DNA of 64,000 nt from CAZEDM01 sp964511075 (GTDB taxonomy: Bacteria; Zixibacteria; MSB-5A5; RBG-16-43-9): contig CAZEDM010000001.1 in assembly GCA_964511075.1 (NCBI GenBank), forward strand, positions 186,001-250,000. Reading direction: 5' to 3'. The notes under the pieces were generated by a model. That model was not told where the DNA came from and made no database searches. It worked only from the letters and a program-made list of their open reading frames with translations. Shown piece by piece: positions 9,021-17,460 of this stretch. A program made the translations under genes and the position numbers. The first letter of the stretch is position 1, and each line of letters begins with the position of its first letter.

Positions 9021-9471
9021 TCGACTTCTCCTTTCAAGATAATGAAAGTTTTGCCAAATGATTGCTTAACATCTTTCCTCTCTTTCTTGCCTCAACAAAT
9101 CACAAGCTCTCTAAAAAGGTCTGGTAACGAGATCGCAAAAGATATACCAAATAAGAAGCTGATGAAAATCAAGAGATTAGGGTCAGAGGCATTTATCTAA
9201 AGATGTTCAGTGCTTATACTGTTTCTGACCTATCCTTTTTACCAATGAGGTAACTTCATTTTTGAAAAGAGGATAATTCGCCTTGAAATAACTGCACTCA
9301 AATTCATCAACTTCTCAAAAAAATACTCTTTTGGAGGTATAGGGATGCGTTGTGATGAGCCACTACACTACTTGATCTGTCGAGTAAGGAAAACTAACAG
9401 ATTGGATAATTGCAGCTTCCTATATTTTGACCCACCTTTTGTCCCTTCTTAAGAAGGAGAGAAAAGCTTTT

Positions 9472-9500
9472 GTAGAGTCACATGGCTATGCGTCTCTGCA
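9472..9500. repeat. AGAGACG-type intergenic palindrome
   Basis: The arms GTAGAGTCACATG and CTATGCGTCTCTGC are imperfectly complementary. Same family as 1707, 42381, 45787 and 61305. Confidence 0.5.
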
Positions 9501-9581
9501 TTTTACTGTATTGATGCGTTTAATACACTCCCCAAGAAATCCGGTCAGGCACACAGTTCTACCCCTGCAATTATTTTTTTC

Positions 9582-9610
9582 TTGACAACCCCGTTAAACT
9601 CTTCTATATA
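9582..9610 (+). promoter_or_regulatory. Sigma70-type promoter for the fibre gene
   Basis: TTGACA (9582-9587), a 17-base spacer, then TATATA (9605-9610). The start codon at 9707 lies about 90 bases downstream, with TAGGAGGGTGTT as ribosome binding site. Confidence 0.65.
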
Positions 9611-9706
9611 TTTTTTCATCATGGAGGATCTTGCAGTCACTTTGAGATTTAATGGGGAAAAAGTAAACCTATAATTTTTTTTAACCTTTAACCCTAGGAG
9701 GGTGTT

Positions 9707-12142
9707 ATGCGTTACCGTGCTTTGTTTTTGGTGGTGGTGGGGTTGCTGGTCTGTTGTTTGGCTTATGCAGACATTCCCAGACTGATTAACTTTCAGGGGA
9801 GGCTGACTGACTCGTCTGGCAAGTTTGTGGTGGATGGCAATTATTCTGTTACTTTCAGCATTTACTCGGTTCCCTCAGGGGGGAGCGCCCTGTGGAGCGA
9901 GACTCAATCGGTCAGTGTGAGCAAGGGGTTGTTTAACGTTATCTTAGGCTCCAACACACCTATTCCCAACTCCATTTTCGATTCTTATGTTGATACCTAC
10001 CTGGGAGTACAGGTGGGAGCGGATGCGGAGATGACACCCAGACAGAGGATTTCCAGTTTGGGATATGCTTATTATTCTCTGAATGCAGATAAATTAGATG
10101 GTTACCATGCTTCAGATTTCACCAGCCCGGCATCGGATTATGGTCGCTCAGGCGTATCCTCCACTTTATATGAAGGCACAACTGCTCTAACTGACAAGTA
10201 TGTAAATGAAGTAGGACCTGAGGCTGTTAATTCCACCTCCGGCACAGCCTTTACCGGTGATGCCTCAGGAAGTAGCGGCAGCAGTATGACCGGCATATAT
10301 GGATCTTCCAATAATACAGGTGCTGGCAGTGCTTACGGTTCGTACGCATATGTATCTTCTAACGGTGACGGGAATCAGCATTATGCGGTGGTAGGATTGG
10401 GCTATGGCACCTCTTCTGTGAATTATGTCATGGGTATTCAAGGTTTAGCCTATGGTAGTTCCAATTATGGTTCTTATGGTGTCTATGGTTATGGCACTAA
10501 TTCTGGTTCAAGCTTTACATACGGTGGCTGGTTTGACGCCGCTTCTGCTGGCACAGGAGTGCATTATGGGGTTTATGCCATCAGTGATGCTAATTCTAGT
10601 GCCACCTGCTATGGCACCTATAGTTATGCTCAAAACTCCTCCACTGGAGATGTCTATGGAGGACATTTCACCACCTCTTCATCTGGCACCGGAGACCATT
10701 ACGGGGTTTATGGTGAGGCTTATGGCGGAAATTCTGGCACCTACGCTTACGGGGCATACGGTTATGGCTCAAATAATAGCTCATCCAATGCTTATGGTGG
10801 CTATTTTTTAGCTGATTCTTCAGGCACAGGGGCTCATATAGGAGTTCTTGGAAATGCTTATGGAGACGAGTCTTCAGATTATGCTTATGGTGTCTATTCC
10901 AATGCTAAGAACTCTTCGTCAGGTCTTGCCTATGGTGGATATTTTTATACCTCATCTGCTGGCACAGGTACTCATTATGGGACTTATACAACAGCTTACG
11001 GTTACGGTTCAGGAGCTTATGGTTCTTACAATAGCGCTACTAACTATTCTGATGGTGAGGCATATGCTGGGTATTTCTATGCCTCATCCTCGGGCAGCGG
11101 AACGCGTTACGGGGTCTATTCTACCTCTTATAGTGACTCCGATTCCTCTGCTTACGGAGTTTATGGTTATGGCTACAATTATGTGACAGGTGATGCCTAC
11201 GGTGGATTTTTTGAGACCTCTACTTCAGGCACAGGGTATCATTATGGTCTAAGAGCAGAAGGGAATAGTGGCACTTCAGGACCTGCTCGAGGGGTTTATG
11301 CAATGGCTGAGAATACCTCCAACGGCAGTGCTTATGCTGGGTATTTTTATGCTAGTTCTGCAGGGACTGGCGGCCATGAGGCAGTCATTGCAAGTGCTTA
11401 CGGCAGTTCTTCTTATTCCACATACGGTGTTGATTCTTATGCCTCAAATTCCTCAAGTGGTAACGCTTATGGTGGATACTTCTCAGCTTCCTCAAGCTCT
11501 GGGTCTACACGTGGAATTTATGCGTATGCTTCTACAGGTAGTGGTTATGCCGGGTATTTTTCGGGGAACCTGTATGTCTCTGGGACCAAGAGTTCAGCAG
11601 CAAAGATGGATAATGGTGAATATAGATTGCTTTACGCTATGGAATCCCCGGAGAACTGGTTTGAGGATTTTGGCGAAGGAACCCTGGTGAATGGCAGAGC
11701 GCTGGTGCAGATTGACCCGATGTTTGCCCAATCGGTCAATACCTCAGCTAAATATCACGTATTCTTAACTCCTCAGGATGAGCCTTTGACTTTGGCTGTG
11801 GCGAACAGGACTGCAAGCTCCTTTGAGGTAATAGGTCCGGCAGGCTCTAACATTTCCTTCTCTTATCGCATAGTTGCCAAGAGGAAAGGTTACGAGGATT
11901 TGAGGATGGCTAAGATGGTTGGACCTACCCCGGAGGAGGAACAGGCAATGCAGGCAAAGCGTATAGCTGAGTCAGAGCGGGAGATAGCACAAATGAAGCG
12001 GGAGAAGATAGAGAGGACAGAGGAAGATGAACTGAAGGATAAACCCCAGCCGATTGAGATGGAGAGCGTGCAGAAGGTAAGAAGAGAAGAGCCAAGGCCG
12101 GAGGATACGGAGAAGATGAGGGTGGCTGCTGACCAGAAGTAA
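9707..12142 (+). CDS. Secreted repetitive Gly/Ser/Tyr-rich fibre protein
   Basis: An 811-residue protein with a signal peptide (residues 1-21, ending AYADIPR). A conserved N-terminal domain INFQGRLTDSSGK...SALWSETQSV...GLFNVILGS...QRISSLGYAYYSLNADKLDGYHASDF (about 25-145) is common at the base of bacterial surface fibres. About residues 190-620 form roughly eight units of about 46 residues, marked by YGGYF/YAGYF, SSGTGxHYGVY and YGVYxYAxNSSSG. The C-terminal domain (about 630-760) has YRLLYAMESPENWFEDFG and SYRIVAKRKGYEDLRM, followed by a highly charged tail (EREIAQMKREKIERTEEDE), probably a coiled coil that trimerises. It is probably an extracellular fibre or adhesin and may be co-transcribed with the dockerin gene at 12209. 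A phage fibre is less likely because of the signal peptide. Confidence 0.75.
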   Translation: MRYRALFLVVVGLLVCCLAYADIPRLINFQGRLTDSSGKFVVDGNYSVTFSIYSVPSGGSALWSETQSVSVSKGLFNVILGSNTPIPNSIFDSYVDTYLGVQVGADAEMTPRQRISSLGYAYYSLNADKLDGYHASDFTSPASDYGRSGVSSTLYEGTTALTDKYVNEVGPEAVNSTSGTAFTGDASGSSGSSMTGIYGSSNNTGAGSAYGSYAYVSSNGDGNQHYAVVGLGYGTSSVNYVMGIQGLAYGSSNYGSYGVYGYGTNSGSSFTYGGWFDAASAGTGVHYGVYAISDANSSATCYGTYSYAQNSSTGDVYGGHFTTSSSGTGDHYGVYGEAYGGNSGTYAYGAYGYGSNNSSSNAYGGYFLADSSGTGAHIGVLGNAYGDESSDYAYGVYSNAKNSSSGLAYGGYFYTSSAGTGTHYGTYTTAYGYGSGAYGSYNSATNYSDGEAYAGYFYASSSGSGTRYGVYSTSYSDSDSSAYGVYGYGYNYVTGDAYGGFFETSTSGTGYHYGLRAEGNSGTSGPARGVYAMAENTSNGSAYAGYFYASSAGTGGHEAVIASAYGSSSYSTYGVDSYASNSSSGNAYGGYFSASSSSGSTRGIYAYASTGSGYAGYFSGNLYVSGTKSSAAKMDNGEYRLLYAMESPENWFEDFGEGTLVNGRALVQIDPMFAQSVNTSAKYHVFLTPQDEPLTLAVANRTASSFEVIGPAGSNISFSYRIVAKRKGYEDLRMAKMVGPTPEEEQAMQAKRIAESEREIAQMKREKIERTEEDELKDKPQPIEMESVQKVRREEPRPEDTEKMRVAADQK

Positions 12143-12156
12143 AATTCGTGCAGGGT

Positions 12157-12186
12157 CAAGTAGTCCCGCTATTGGCGGGATGCCCT
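12157..12186. repeat. TCCCGC..GCGGGA intergenic palindrome
   Basis: GTCCCGC and GCGGGAT flank TATTG, followed by GCCCTCACC. It is related in plan to the longer palindrome at 41262-41301. It lies between the fibre gene and the dockerin gene. Confidence 0.5.
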
Positions 12187-12208
12187 CACCTAAGAAAAGG
12201 AGCGAGAC

Positions 12209-12739
12209 ATGTTAAAAACTCTAAAATACATAATTTTAATTCTGGGAATTATCTTTCTTTCCTTCTCCTTAGCCTCGCCTGTGGATAGAGATAAAGCTTT
12301 CGGGGAGAAAACCGCAGATGGTAACATCCCTGAGGCGAAAGAGGTGCCCCTTCCCCAGCCTAAAGCTGATCCCCTGCAGAACTACCATCTGCCCTGGAGC
12401 AGTTTGAACGGCGGTGGCTTGGATAGTATGTCCTCCTCCAGCTATAGGGCAATGGGTTCCTCAGCCCAGAGTTGCATCGGTTTAAGTCAAAGCACCAATT
12501 ATCAAATGCAGATGGGATACTGGTATGGAGGAAAGCCCTTTGTGTGTGGAGATGCCAATGGAGATCTGAGGGTCTCTTTATCGGACGTCGTTTATATGAT
12601 CACTTATCTTTTCAAGTTAGGAGCGGAGCCTGACCCGCTCTATTGTGGGGATACCAACGGAGATGGAAGCGTGTCACTTTCAGACATAGTCTATCTGATA
12701 TCTTATCTCTTTAGAACGGGTGCGCCTCCTGTGTGTTAG
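12209..12739 (+). CDS. Secreted protein with C-terminal dockerin pair
   Basis: A 176-residue exported protein: signal peptide 1-24, a proline-rich linker, and a short YRAMGSSAQSCIGLSQSTNYQMQMGYWYGG segment found before dockerins or sorting domains in FCB secreted proteins. Two dockerin repeats follow, GDANGDLRVSLSDVVYMITYLF and GDTNGDGSVSLSDIVYLISYLF. The chain ends GAPPVC. Each repeat is preceded by a cysteine (VCGD, YCGD), which could pair with the terminal cysteine. GGAGCGAGAC precedes the ATG. It may be a small anchor or adaptor made with the fibre at 9707. Function unknown. Confidence 0.75.
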   Translation: MLKTLKYIILILGIIFLSFSLASPVDRDKAFGEKTADGNIPEAKEVPLPQPKADPLQNYHLPWSSLNGGGLDSMSSSSYRAMGSSAQSCIGLSQSTNYQMQMGYWYGGKPFVCGDANGDLRVSLSDVVYMITYLFKLGAEPDPLYCGDTNGDGSVSLSDIVYLISYLFRTGAPPVC

Positions 12740-12765
12740 ATGGAATAAGGGAAAGGTGATTTCTG

Positions 12766-12806
12766 AAATCCCTTCCTCGCTTTTTCAGCGGGGGAGGGAT
12801 TTTTTG
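12766..12806 (+). terminator. Rho-independent terminator
   Basis: AATCCCTTCCTCGC and GCGGGGGAGGGATT pair around TTTTTCA and are followed by a T run. It lies 27 bases after the dockerin gene stop codon. Confidence 0.85.
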
Positions 12807-12899
12807 TCTGAACAAATATGGTTATCCAGAACTGAATTCATCCGATAAAATAAATCGAGGAGGGGGCTTTCAGAAATTGTCCTTTTAGGAGGATAACTT

Positions 12900-13832
12900 A
12901 TGGAAAAGATAAAAGTTTTTATTGTCAAGCACCTGGAGAAAATCTTAGTCTTAGGTTTAACCGGGATCATCCTGGTCACCAACTATTTTATCAGCCAGAA
13001 GCTGGCCTTCCTTAATTTCTATTACCTGCCGGTTTTGGTTTCAGGATATTTCCTGGGGAAGAAGTTTGCGGTTTACACCAGCCTGTTCAGCATAAGTCTG
13101 GTGGTTTTTTTGGTCATTCTATATCCTAACTCCTTTTATCTTCAATCTACCAATCTGCAATTAGCCTTAGACCTGGTTATCTGGGGAGGATTCTTATTTT
13201 TAGCTGCTGCTGTGGTGGGAACACTCTACGAGCAAAAGGAGAATAAAATCCAGGAGCTGAAGAAGGCTTATGTGGGAGTTATCGAGATACTGAGCAAATA
13301 TCTGGAATCCTCCGACCAGTACACCAAGGGTCATTCCTTAAGGGTTGCAGAATATGCCACGGGGATTGCCCGGGCGATGGATTTATCCAAAAACGAGATC
13401 GAGAATATAAGGGTGGCAAGCCTGCTGCATGATATCGGGAAGATTGAGATCTCCAGTGAGCTCATTTCCAAAGCCGCAGACTTAACCACCGAGGAGAGAA
13501 AGATAGTGCAGAGCCATGTGGAAAAAGGTGCGGAGATCCTGGACTCCGTAGGAACGGTGCTCAAAGAGGCGGTTCCCCTGGTTTTATCGCATCACAAGTT
13601 GTTCATTCAGGACAGCCTGGAGGAGAAGAAATTTGGCGCCCTTCCTCTCGGCGCAAGGATTCTGGCAGTGGCAGACAGCTTTGATGCAATGATTACAGAC
13701 AGGCCTTATCGTGCCGGAAAACCGATCTGGCAGGCAGTGGAGGAATTAGAGAAAGAAAGCGGGAATCAGTTCGACCCTGAGGTGGTCGAGGCTTTCAAGA
13801 AGATTCTAGCAGATAAGGTGGAGGTGGTTTAA
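12900..13832 (+). CDS. Membrane HD-GYP-family protein lacking the GYP motif
   Basis: A 310-residue protein. Residues 15-105 form about four membrane helices (a MASE-like sensor region). A short linker leads to an HD domain with KGHSLRVAEYA (about 143-153), LLHDIGKIEI (HD at about 176-177) and LSHHK (about 230), then PLGARILAVADSFDAMITDRPYR and GNQFDPEVVEAF typical of HD-GYP cyclic-di-GMP phosphodiesterases. Between HH and PLGARIL the usual ER(W/H)xDGxGYP is replaced by KLFIQDSLEEKKFGA, so the GYP signature is gone. Metal ligands look conserved, but cyclic-di-GMP specificity is doubtful. AGGAGGATAACTT precedes the ATG. It stands as its own unit between two terminators. Confidence 0.82.
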   Translation: MEKIKVFIVKHLEKILVLGLTGIILVTNYFISQKLAFLNFYYLPVLVSGYFLGKKFAVYTSLFSISLVVFLVILYPNSFYLQSTNLQLALDLVIWGGFLFLAAAVVGTLYEQKENKIQELKKAYVGVIEILSKYLESSDQYTKGHSLRVAEYATGIARAMDLSKNEIENIRVASLLHDIGKIEISSELISKAADLTTEERKIVQSHVEKGAEILDSVGTVLKEAVPLVLSHHKLFIQDSLEEKKFGALPLGARILAVADSFDAMITDRPYRAGKPIWQAVEELEKESGNQFDPEVVEAFKKILADKVEVV

Positions 13833-13883
13833 TCAAAAGTTTAATGGTTTAAGAGTACAAAGGTTCAAAGTCAAAGAGATATC

Positions 13884-13919
13884 CTCACCCGACCCGCATT
13901 TGGTCGGGTGAGATTTTTT
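13884..13919 (+). terminator. Rho-independent terminator
   Basis: CTCACCCGACC and GGTCGGGTGAG form an 11-base-pair perfect stem around CGCATTT, followed by ATTTTTTC. It closes the HD-GYP gene. Confidence 0.9.
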
Positions 13920-13990
13920 CGCCTGATAAACTGTTTAAGTTATTATAATACAATACCTTGAAAAAGTAGCCTTGGTTTACAAAAATTAGA

Positions 13991-14018
13991 TTGACAATTC
14001 TAAAAAATAAATTATCTT
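13991..14018 (+). promoter_or_regulatory. Probable promoter of the beta-helix gene
   Basis: TTGACA (13991-13996), then TATCTT about 16 bases later, upstream of the gene at 14079. The -35 is perfect and the -10 is weak. Confidence 0.45.
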
Positions 14019-14078
14019 ATAAATAACTGAGGGGGAAAATAGTTCTTTTCTCATAGCTCCTTTTCCTAAGGAGGTTTT

Positions 14079-15344
14079 ATGAAAGCTATGGCTAAAGTTT
14101 TAGTATGCCTTTCAATTTTAATTTTCCTTTTCAGTTACTCGCAAGCTAAGATCATCTATATCCCTTCTCCCTCCTTAGCCACCATACAGGGAGGGATTAA
14201 TTTAGCCTCAGAAGGGGACACGGTTCTGGTCAATACCGGCACCTTTTATGAGAATGTGGATTTCAAGGGGAAAAATATCGTGGTGGCAAGCAGGTACCTC
14301 ACCGAGGGGGACAGTAACCTGATTGAGGCAACCTTTATAGATGCAGTTTATTCTTCATCCAAACCTGTGGTCACCTTTAATTCCGGTGAGGATTCACTTG
14401 CCCTTTTAACCGGGTTCACTATTCGCAACAGCTCCAGCTCCTCAGGCATAGTCTGTGACAACAGCTCCAGTCCCAAGATCCTTTATAATCAGATTAAAAG
14501 CAACTTGGAGGGTCTGGTCTGCTCTAATTCTTCTAATCCCCTGATAAAAAATAATCTCTTCAAGGATAACGCTAACGAGGGGGTGCTGACTCAGAGCGGT
14601 TCTTCTCCTCGGGTGGAGGAGAACTTCATCTCCGGACAGCAGGTGGGGATAAATTGTTCCGGCGGTGCTCCACTTATCAAGAGGAATGTAGTAGCTCAGA
14701 GCAGTCAGAAAGGCATCAGCATCAATAGCTCTTCACCGCAGTTGTTTAACAATACAATTGCCTACAATGTTGGGGATGGGGTGGAGATCGTATCCTCCTC
14801 AGGGGTAGAACTGATTAACAATATCATTACCTCGAGCAGTTCTGGCGTGGGCATAAGGGTCTCAGGATCTAATCCCACCATAAAGTACAACGATGTCTGG
14901 GGAAATGCAGGAGGGGATTTTTCCGGCACACCTATGGGCGTGGGGAATATTTTCTGGGGGAAAAATTACAAGGGCATACCCTGTGATGAGTTCTATAATA
15001 TTTCACAGGAGCCTGAATTCGCCAACCCGGGAGTAGATTTTCAACTGCAGTGTTCCTCCCCCTGTATAAATGTGGGAGATCCCAGCTTTACGGTTCCAAG
15101 TTTAGGCGGTGGTATAATAGATATGGGAGCTTACGAGTATCTTCTCACCACCGGAGATGCCAACTCTGATGATATGATCGATATCAAGGATGTGGTTTAC
15201 CTTGTAAATTATTGTTTCAAAGGTGGCCCTGCTCCGACTCCCTTGGAGAAAGGGGATGTGACCGCAGACGGCTCGGTGAATGTACAGGATATAATCCACC
15301 TGATAAATTATCTTTTCAAATATGGTATGCCACCCTGTCATTGA
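14079..15344 (+). CDS. Secreted parallel beta-helix protein with dockerin pair
   Basis: A 421-residue exported protein with a signal peptide (1-23, SQAK cleavage region). It opens with ATIQGGINLASEGDTVLVNTGTF, typical of right-handed beta-helix (DUF1565/NosD-like) proteins. Next come about ten coils marked by SSSPKI, NSSNPLIKNNLF, SGSSPRVEENF and GSNPTIKYNDVWGN (about 90-290). An ACINVGDPS-type cap precedes a dockerin pair (GDANSDDMIDIKDVVYLVNYCF, GDVTADGSVNVQDIIHLINYLF). The chain ends MPPCH. Beta-helix proteins often bind or cleave polysaccharide, but no lyase residues are recognisable. AAGGAGGTTTT precedes the ATG. Confidence 0.85.
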   Translation: MKAMAKVLVCLSILIFLFSYSQAKIIYIPSPSLATIQGGINLASEGDTVLVNTGTFYENVDFKGKNIVVASRYLTEGDSNLIEATFIDAVYSSSKPVVTFNSGEDSLALLTGFTIRNSSSSSGIVCDNSSSPKILYNQIKSNLEGLVCSNSSNPLIKNNLFKDNANEGVLTQSGSSPRVEENFISGQQVGINCSGGAPLIKRNVVAQSSQKGISINSSSPQLFNNTIAYNVGDGVEIVSSSGVELINNIITSSSSGVGIRVSGSNPTIKYNDVWGNAGGDFSGTPMGVGNIFWGKNYKGIPCDEFYNISQEPEFANPGVDFQLQCSSPCINVGDPSFTVPSLGGGIIDMGAYEYLLTTGDANSDDMIDIKDVVYLVNYCFKGGPAPTPLEKGDVTADGSVNVQDIIHLINYLFKYGMPPCH

Positions 15345-15402
15345 TAATTGGTGGGAGAGGGAACTGGAACTCATTTTTTAAAAAACCAGGGATGGTTCAA
15401 TA

Positions 15403-15435
15403 AAGCGAGCTTTGAAAATTTAAGGCTCGCTTCGT
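15403..15435 (+). terminator. Probable terminator hairpin
   Basis: AAGCGAGC and GCTCGCTT pair around a 13-base loop, followed by CGTTGTTTCTT. The stem is good and the T run is interrupted. It lies 60 bases after the beta-helix gene. Confidence 0.6.
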
Positions 15436-15598
15436 TGTTTCTTAAAAAGGATTTGTTTTTTCCGCAGTGGGGTTTTATAATGAATCACCAAGTATGCGGC
15501 AAAACCATTACAGAGGTGATGTGAATATTTCGGATATAAGTATTTCGAAAATAATAAATTGAGGCGGAAAAACAGTTCCTTAACGGAGGAGGGTAATT

Positions 15599-16057
15599 AT
15601 GTTGTTCAGATTTAAAAGCGAGGGGGAAATGCCCCTGCAGTTTTACCGGTTTGTTTTAATATCAGTTATAGTTTTGGCAGTGTTATTTTCGGCATTAAGC
15701 TGTGGGCTGAAAAAACCCAAGGAGGAGATCGGCCCTGTAAAAGAGGTGACGAGCAGATTTGAAAGGGGAGTGGTTTCTCAGAATAAAGCGGTTCTGGATT
15801 CGGTCTATAGCAGTAAGGGCGTAAATAAAGATTCGCTCATCAGCTCGGTACTGGAAAAGTTTTACACCTTGAAGTCAAGTGACGGTCTGGAGGATCTGCA
15901 TTTTGGCAGAAGAAGATTTTCCCTGATAGAAGATAAAGATAGTGCCAAAGTGGAGCTTATTCTGGGTGGGGAAAATTTAAAAGAGGAAAAAATCCTGACA
16001 GTTTACCTGAAGAAAAGCGGAGGGAAGTGGAGAGTGGTGGGGCAAGGTTTCGAATGA
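15599..16057 (+). CDS. Small lipoprotein, possibly NTF2-like
   Basis: A 152-residue protein. A hydrophobic segment (about 18-36) ends in the lipobox ALSCGLKK. The mature part has one long helix (VTSRFERGVVSQNKAVLDSVYSS) followed by alternating strands and a final KKSGGKWRVVGQGF. That helix-then-sheet plan with a GxWRVxG ending resembles SnoaL/DUF4440-type NTF2-like folds, but I cannot identify a family. GGAGGAGGGTAATT before the ATG is a strong ribosome binding site. NurA follows after a palindrome-rich gap, so co-transcription is uncertain. Confidence 0.6.
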   Translation: MLFRFKSEGEMPLQFYRFVLISVIVLAVLFSALSCGLKKPKEEIGPVKEVTSRFERGVVSQNKAVLDSVYSSKGVNKDSLISSVLEKFYTLKSSDGLEDLHFGRRRFSLIEDKDSAKVELILGGENLKEEKILTVYLKKSGGKWRVVGQGFE

Positions 16058-16142
16058 AAAGATTAAAGGGGTCAAGGATTCAGGGGTTCAAGGGAAAAAG
16101 AAAATGGAAGATGGAGAAAGGGTAAAAAACAATAATGAAAGG

Positions 16143-16226
16143 TCATTGCGAGGATCCGCCGAAGACAGAGACGAAGCAATCTATAAAAATAGACGGATTG
16201 CTTCGCCCTGTGGGCTCGCAATGACA
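16143..16226. repeat. TCATTGCGAGG...TCGCAATGACA intergenic inverted repeat abutting nurA
   Basis: A long imperfect palindrome: TCATTGCGAGG at the left and CTCGCAATGACA at the right, with an inner GAAGCAATC/GGATTGCTTC pair. It ends within two bases of the nurA start codon, so the folded element could mask translation initiation. Family members lie at 1756, 5259, 6825, 20271 and 20979. Confidence 0.8.
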
Positions 16227-16227
16227 G

Positions 16228-17301
16228 ATGAAAAAAGAAAAGATGTTGGGCCTGACTGAGAATATTGACAAAGAGGTTAGTGAAGCGGTCTCCTTTATAA
16301 AGGAAGCTTTGAAAGAGGAGCCGGATTATATCGAGCTTGAGCCGGGAGAGGAGGAAAAAGAGCTTCTGCTTCTGGATAAGGATCTGGATAATCTATCTTT
16401 CAAGAAAATTCCGGAGATTATTTTTGGAAATAAAGTGGCGGCGATAGATGGTGGTTCTGCCACTGTGCTCAGGACCAGATCTTTCACCATAGGGATTTAT
16501 CGGGCAGGATATATAATCTTCCAGGGGGGAAAAAGAGTAAAAGAAAAATTTCTGCCTCTGAAGATGGAGGTAATCTCTCAGGAGAACAAGGAAGAGAAAT
16601 ATATCGAAGCCTATCGGAGATTGGTTGGCATTGCTCCTACGGAGGTGCCAGAGTCAGATAAGATACTTGACAGATTAAGACTTTTTGCGGAATGGAGTCT
16701 GGTCAGGGAGCTTTTGGATAGTCTGCAGAGTGGAGATATTATCCTGGTAGATGGTTCCCTGCGGGCAAGTATCGTTCCTCCGTATGAGCTTCTCTCGGAG
16801 ATTACCCAAACTGCCAGTCAGAAAAATATTCACTTAATCGGAGTGACCAAGACCTCTACCTTATATTGGGGTAAGAAATCTCCTCTGATACCTATGGTGG
16901 TTAAAACGGCAGAGAGATTCTGTCCAAGATCAAAATGGTTTTGCAGGCTCTCGGATGTGGATCTGGCTCTGAAGAATCCCAACTGGTTCGGGACCATCTA
17001 TGTCTCGAAACTAAAGACCTCTTCAGATTATGCCTTCCGCGTGGATGTCAATCGGTTTGACTCTATAGAACCAAAGAAGATTTTCTCCTGCCTGTCTTAT
17101 CTTTCCTCTGATCCAGCCTTTCTGGGTTATCCTTATCCATTAGCTGCTGTGCATAATCGGGCAAGGATTTTGGGAAGCGAAGTCGAGGATATAAAATACA
17201 GGTTACAGAGTAAGGCCTTGGAAAAAGGGATTTCATCTGCGGACTGGGATCTGCTGTTCCGGGATTTTCATGAGGTTTTAAATGCGGATTTGAATAAATA
17301 A
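16228..17301 (+). CDS. nurA: NurA-family 5'-3' nuclease
   Basis: A 357-residue cytoplasmic protein. NurA acts with the HerA hexamer to resect DNA ends (well studied in archaea; bacterial homologues exist). The NurA domain starts at about residue 65, with VAAIDGGSATVLR (metal-binding Asp about 73), a second acidic motif IILVDGSLRAS (about 171-181), GVTKTSTLYW (about 208) and a late FRVDVNRFD segment, all typical of the family. Residues 1-64 are helical and acidic. HerA follows after about 160 bases, the usual partner arrangement. The start is uncertain: the ATG at 16228 directly follows a palindrome and lacks a good ribosome binding site, and the ATG at 16243 (preceded by AAAGAAAAG) is an alternative. 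Confidence 0.87.
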   Translation: MKKEKMLGLTENIDKEVSEAVSFIKEALKEEPDYIELEPGEEEKELLLLDKDLDNLSFKKIPEIIFGNKVAAIDGGSATVLRTRSFTIGIYRAGYIIFQGGKRVKEKFLPLKMEVISQENKEEKYIEAYRRLVGIAPTEVPESDKILDRLRLFAEWSLVRELLDSLQSGDIILVDGSLRASIVPPYELLSEITQTASQKNIHLIGVTKTSTLYWGKKSPLIPMVVKTAERFCPRSKWFCRLSDVDLALKNPNWFGTIYVSKLKTSSDYAFRVDVNRFDSIEPKKIFSCLSYLSSDPAFLGYPYPLAAVHNRARILGSEVEDIKYRLQSKALEKGISSADWDLLFRDFHEVLNADLNK

Positions 17302-17345
17302 AAAGTTCAAAGGTTCAATAGCTCAGTGGTTCAAGGGAGAAATAC
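17302..17345. repeat. Quasi-periodic GGTTCAA tract
   Basis: A tract of AGTTCAA, AGGTTCAA, TAGCTCAG, TGGTTCAA units about eight bases apart directly follows the nurA stop codon. Similar tracts follow other stop codons (13838, 16058, 20938, 22230, 23945, 34806, 47190). Confidence 0.5.
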
Positions 17346-17460
17346 AAAGGAAGATGGAGAGTAAAAACCGAATGACAGATAAAAAAGGAAAGGACGTGAC
17401 CGGAATTCATTGCCCGTGAGTAGGGTTAAGATTGAAATGACAGACAGGTAAGGAGAAAAT

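Larger units (their letters stand above)
9021..9706. other. Intergenic region with promoter and palindrome
   Basis: No gene is seen. It contains an AGAGTCACATGGC-type palindrome at 9472-9500 and a good promoter for the fibre gene at 9582-9610. The part from 9060 to 9460 shows nothing I recognise. Confidence 0.5.

Noticed and set aside
10248..11570. Tandem repeats in the fibre gene as a CRISPR or non-coding repeat array
   Set aside because: The repeats are in frame and coding, with protein-level conservation and no constant-length identical repeat/spacer pattern.
10452..11690. Open frames on the plus strand inside the fibre gene (10452-10811, 10848-11186, 11268-11690)
   Set aside because: They are alternate-frame translations of the repetitive coding sequence, without ribosome binding sites or recognisable domains.
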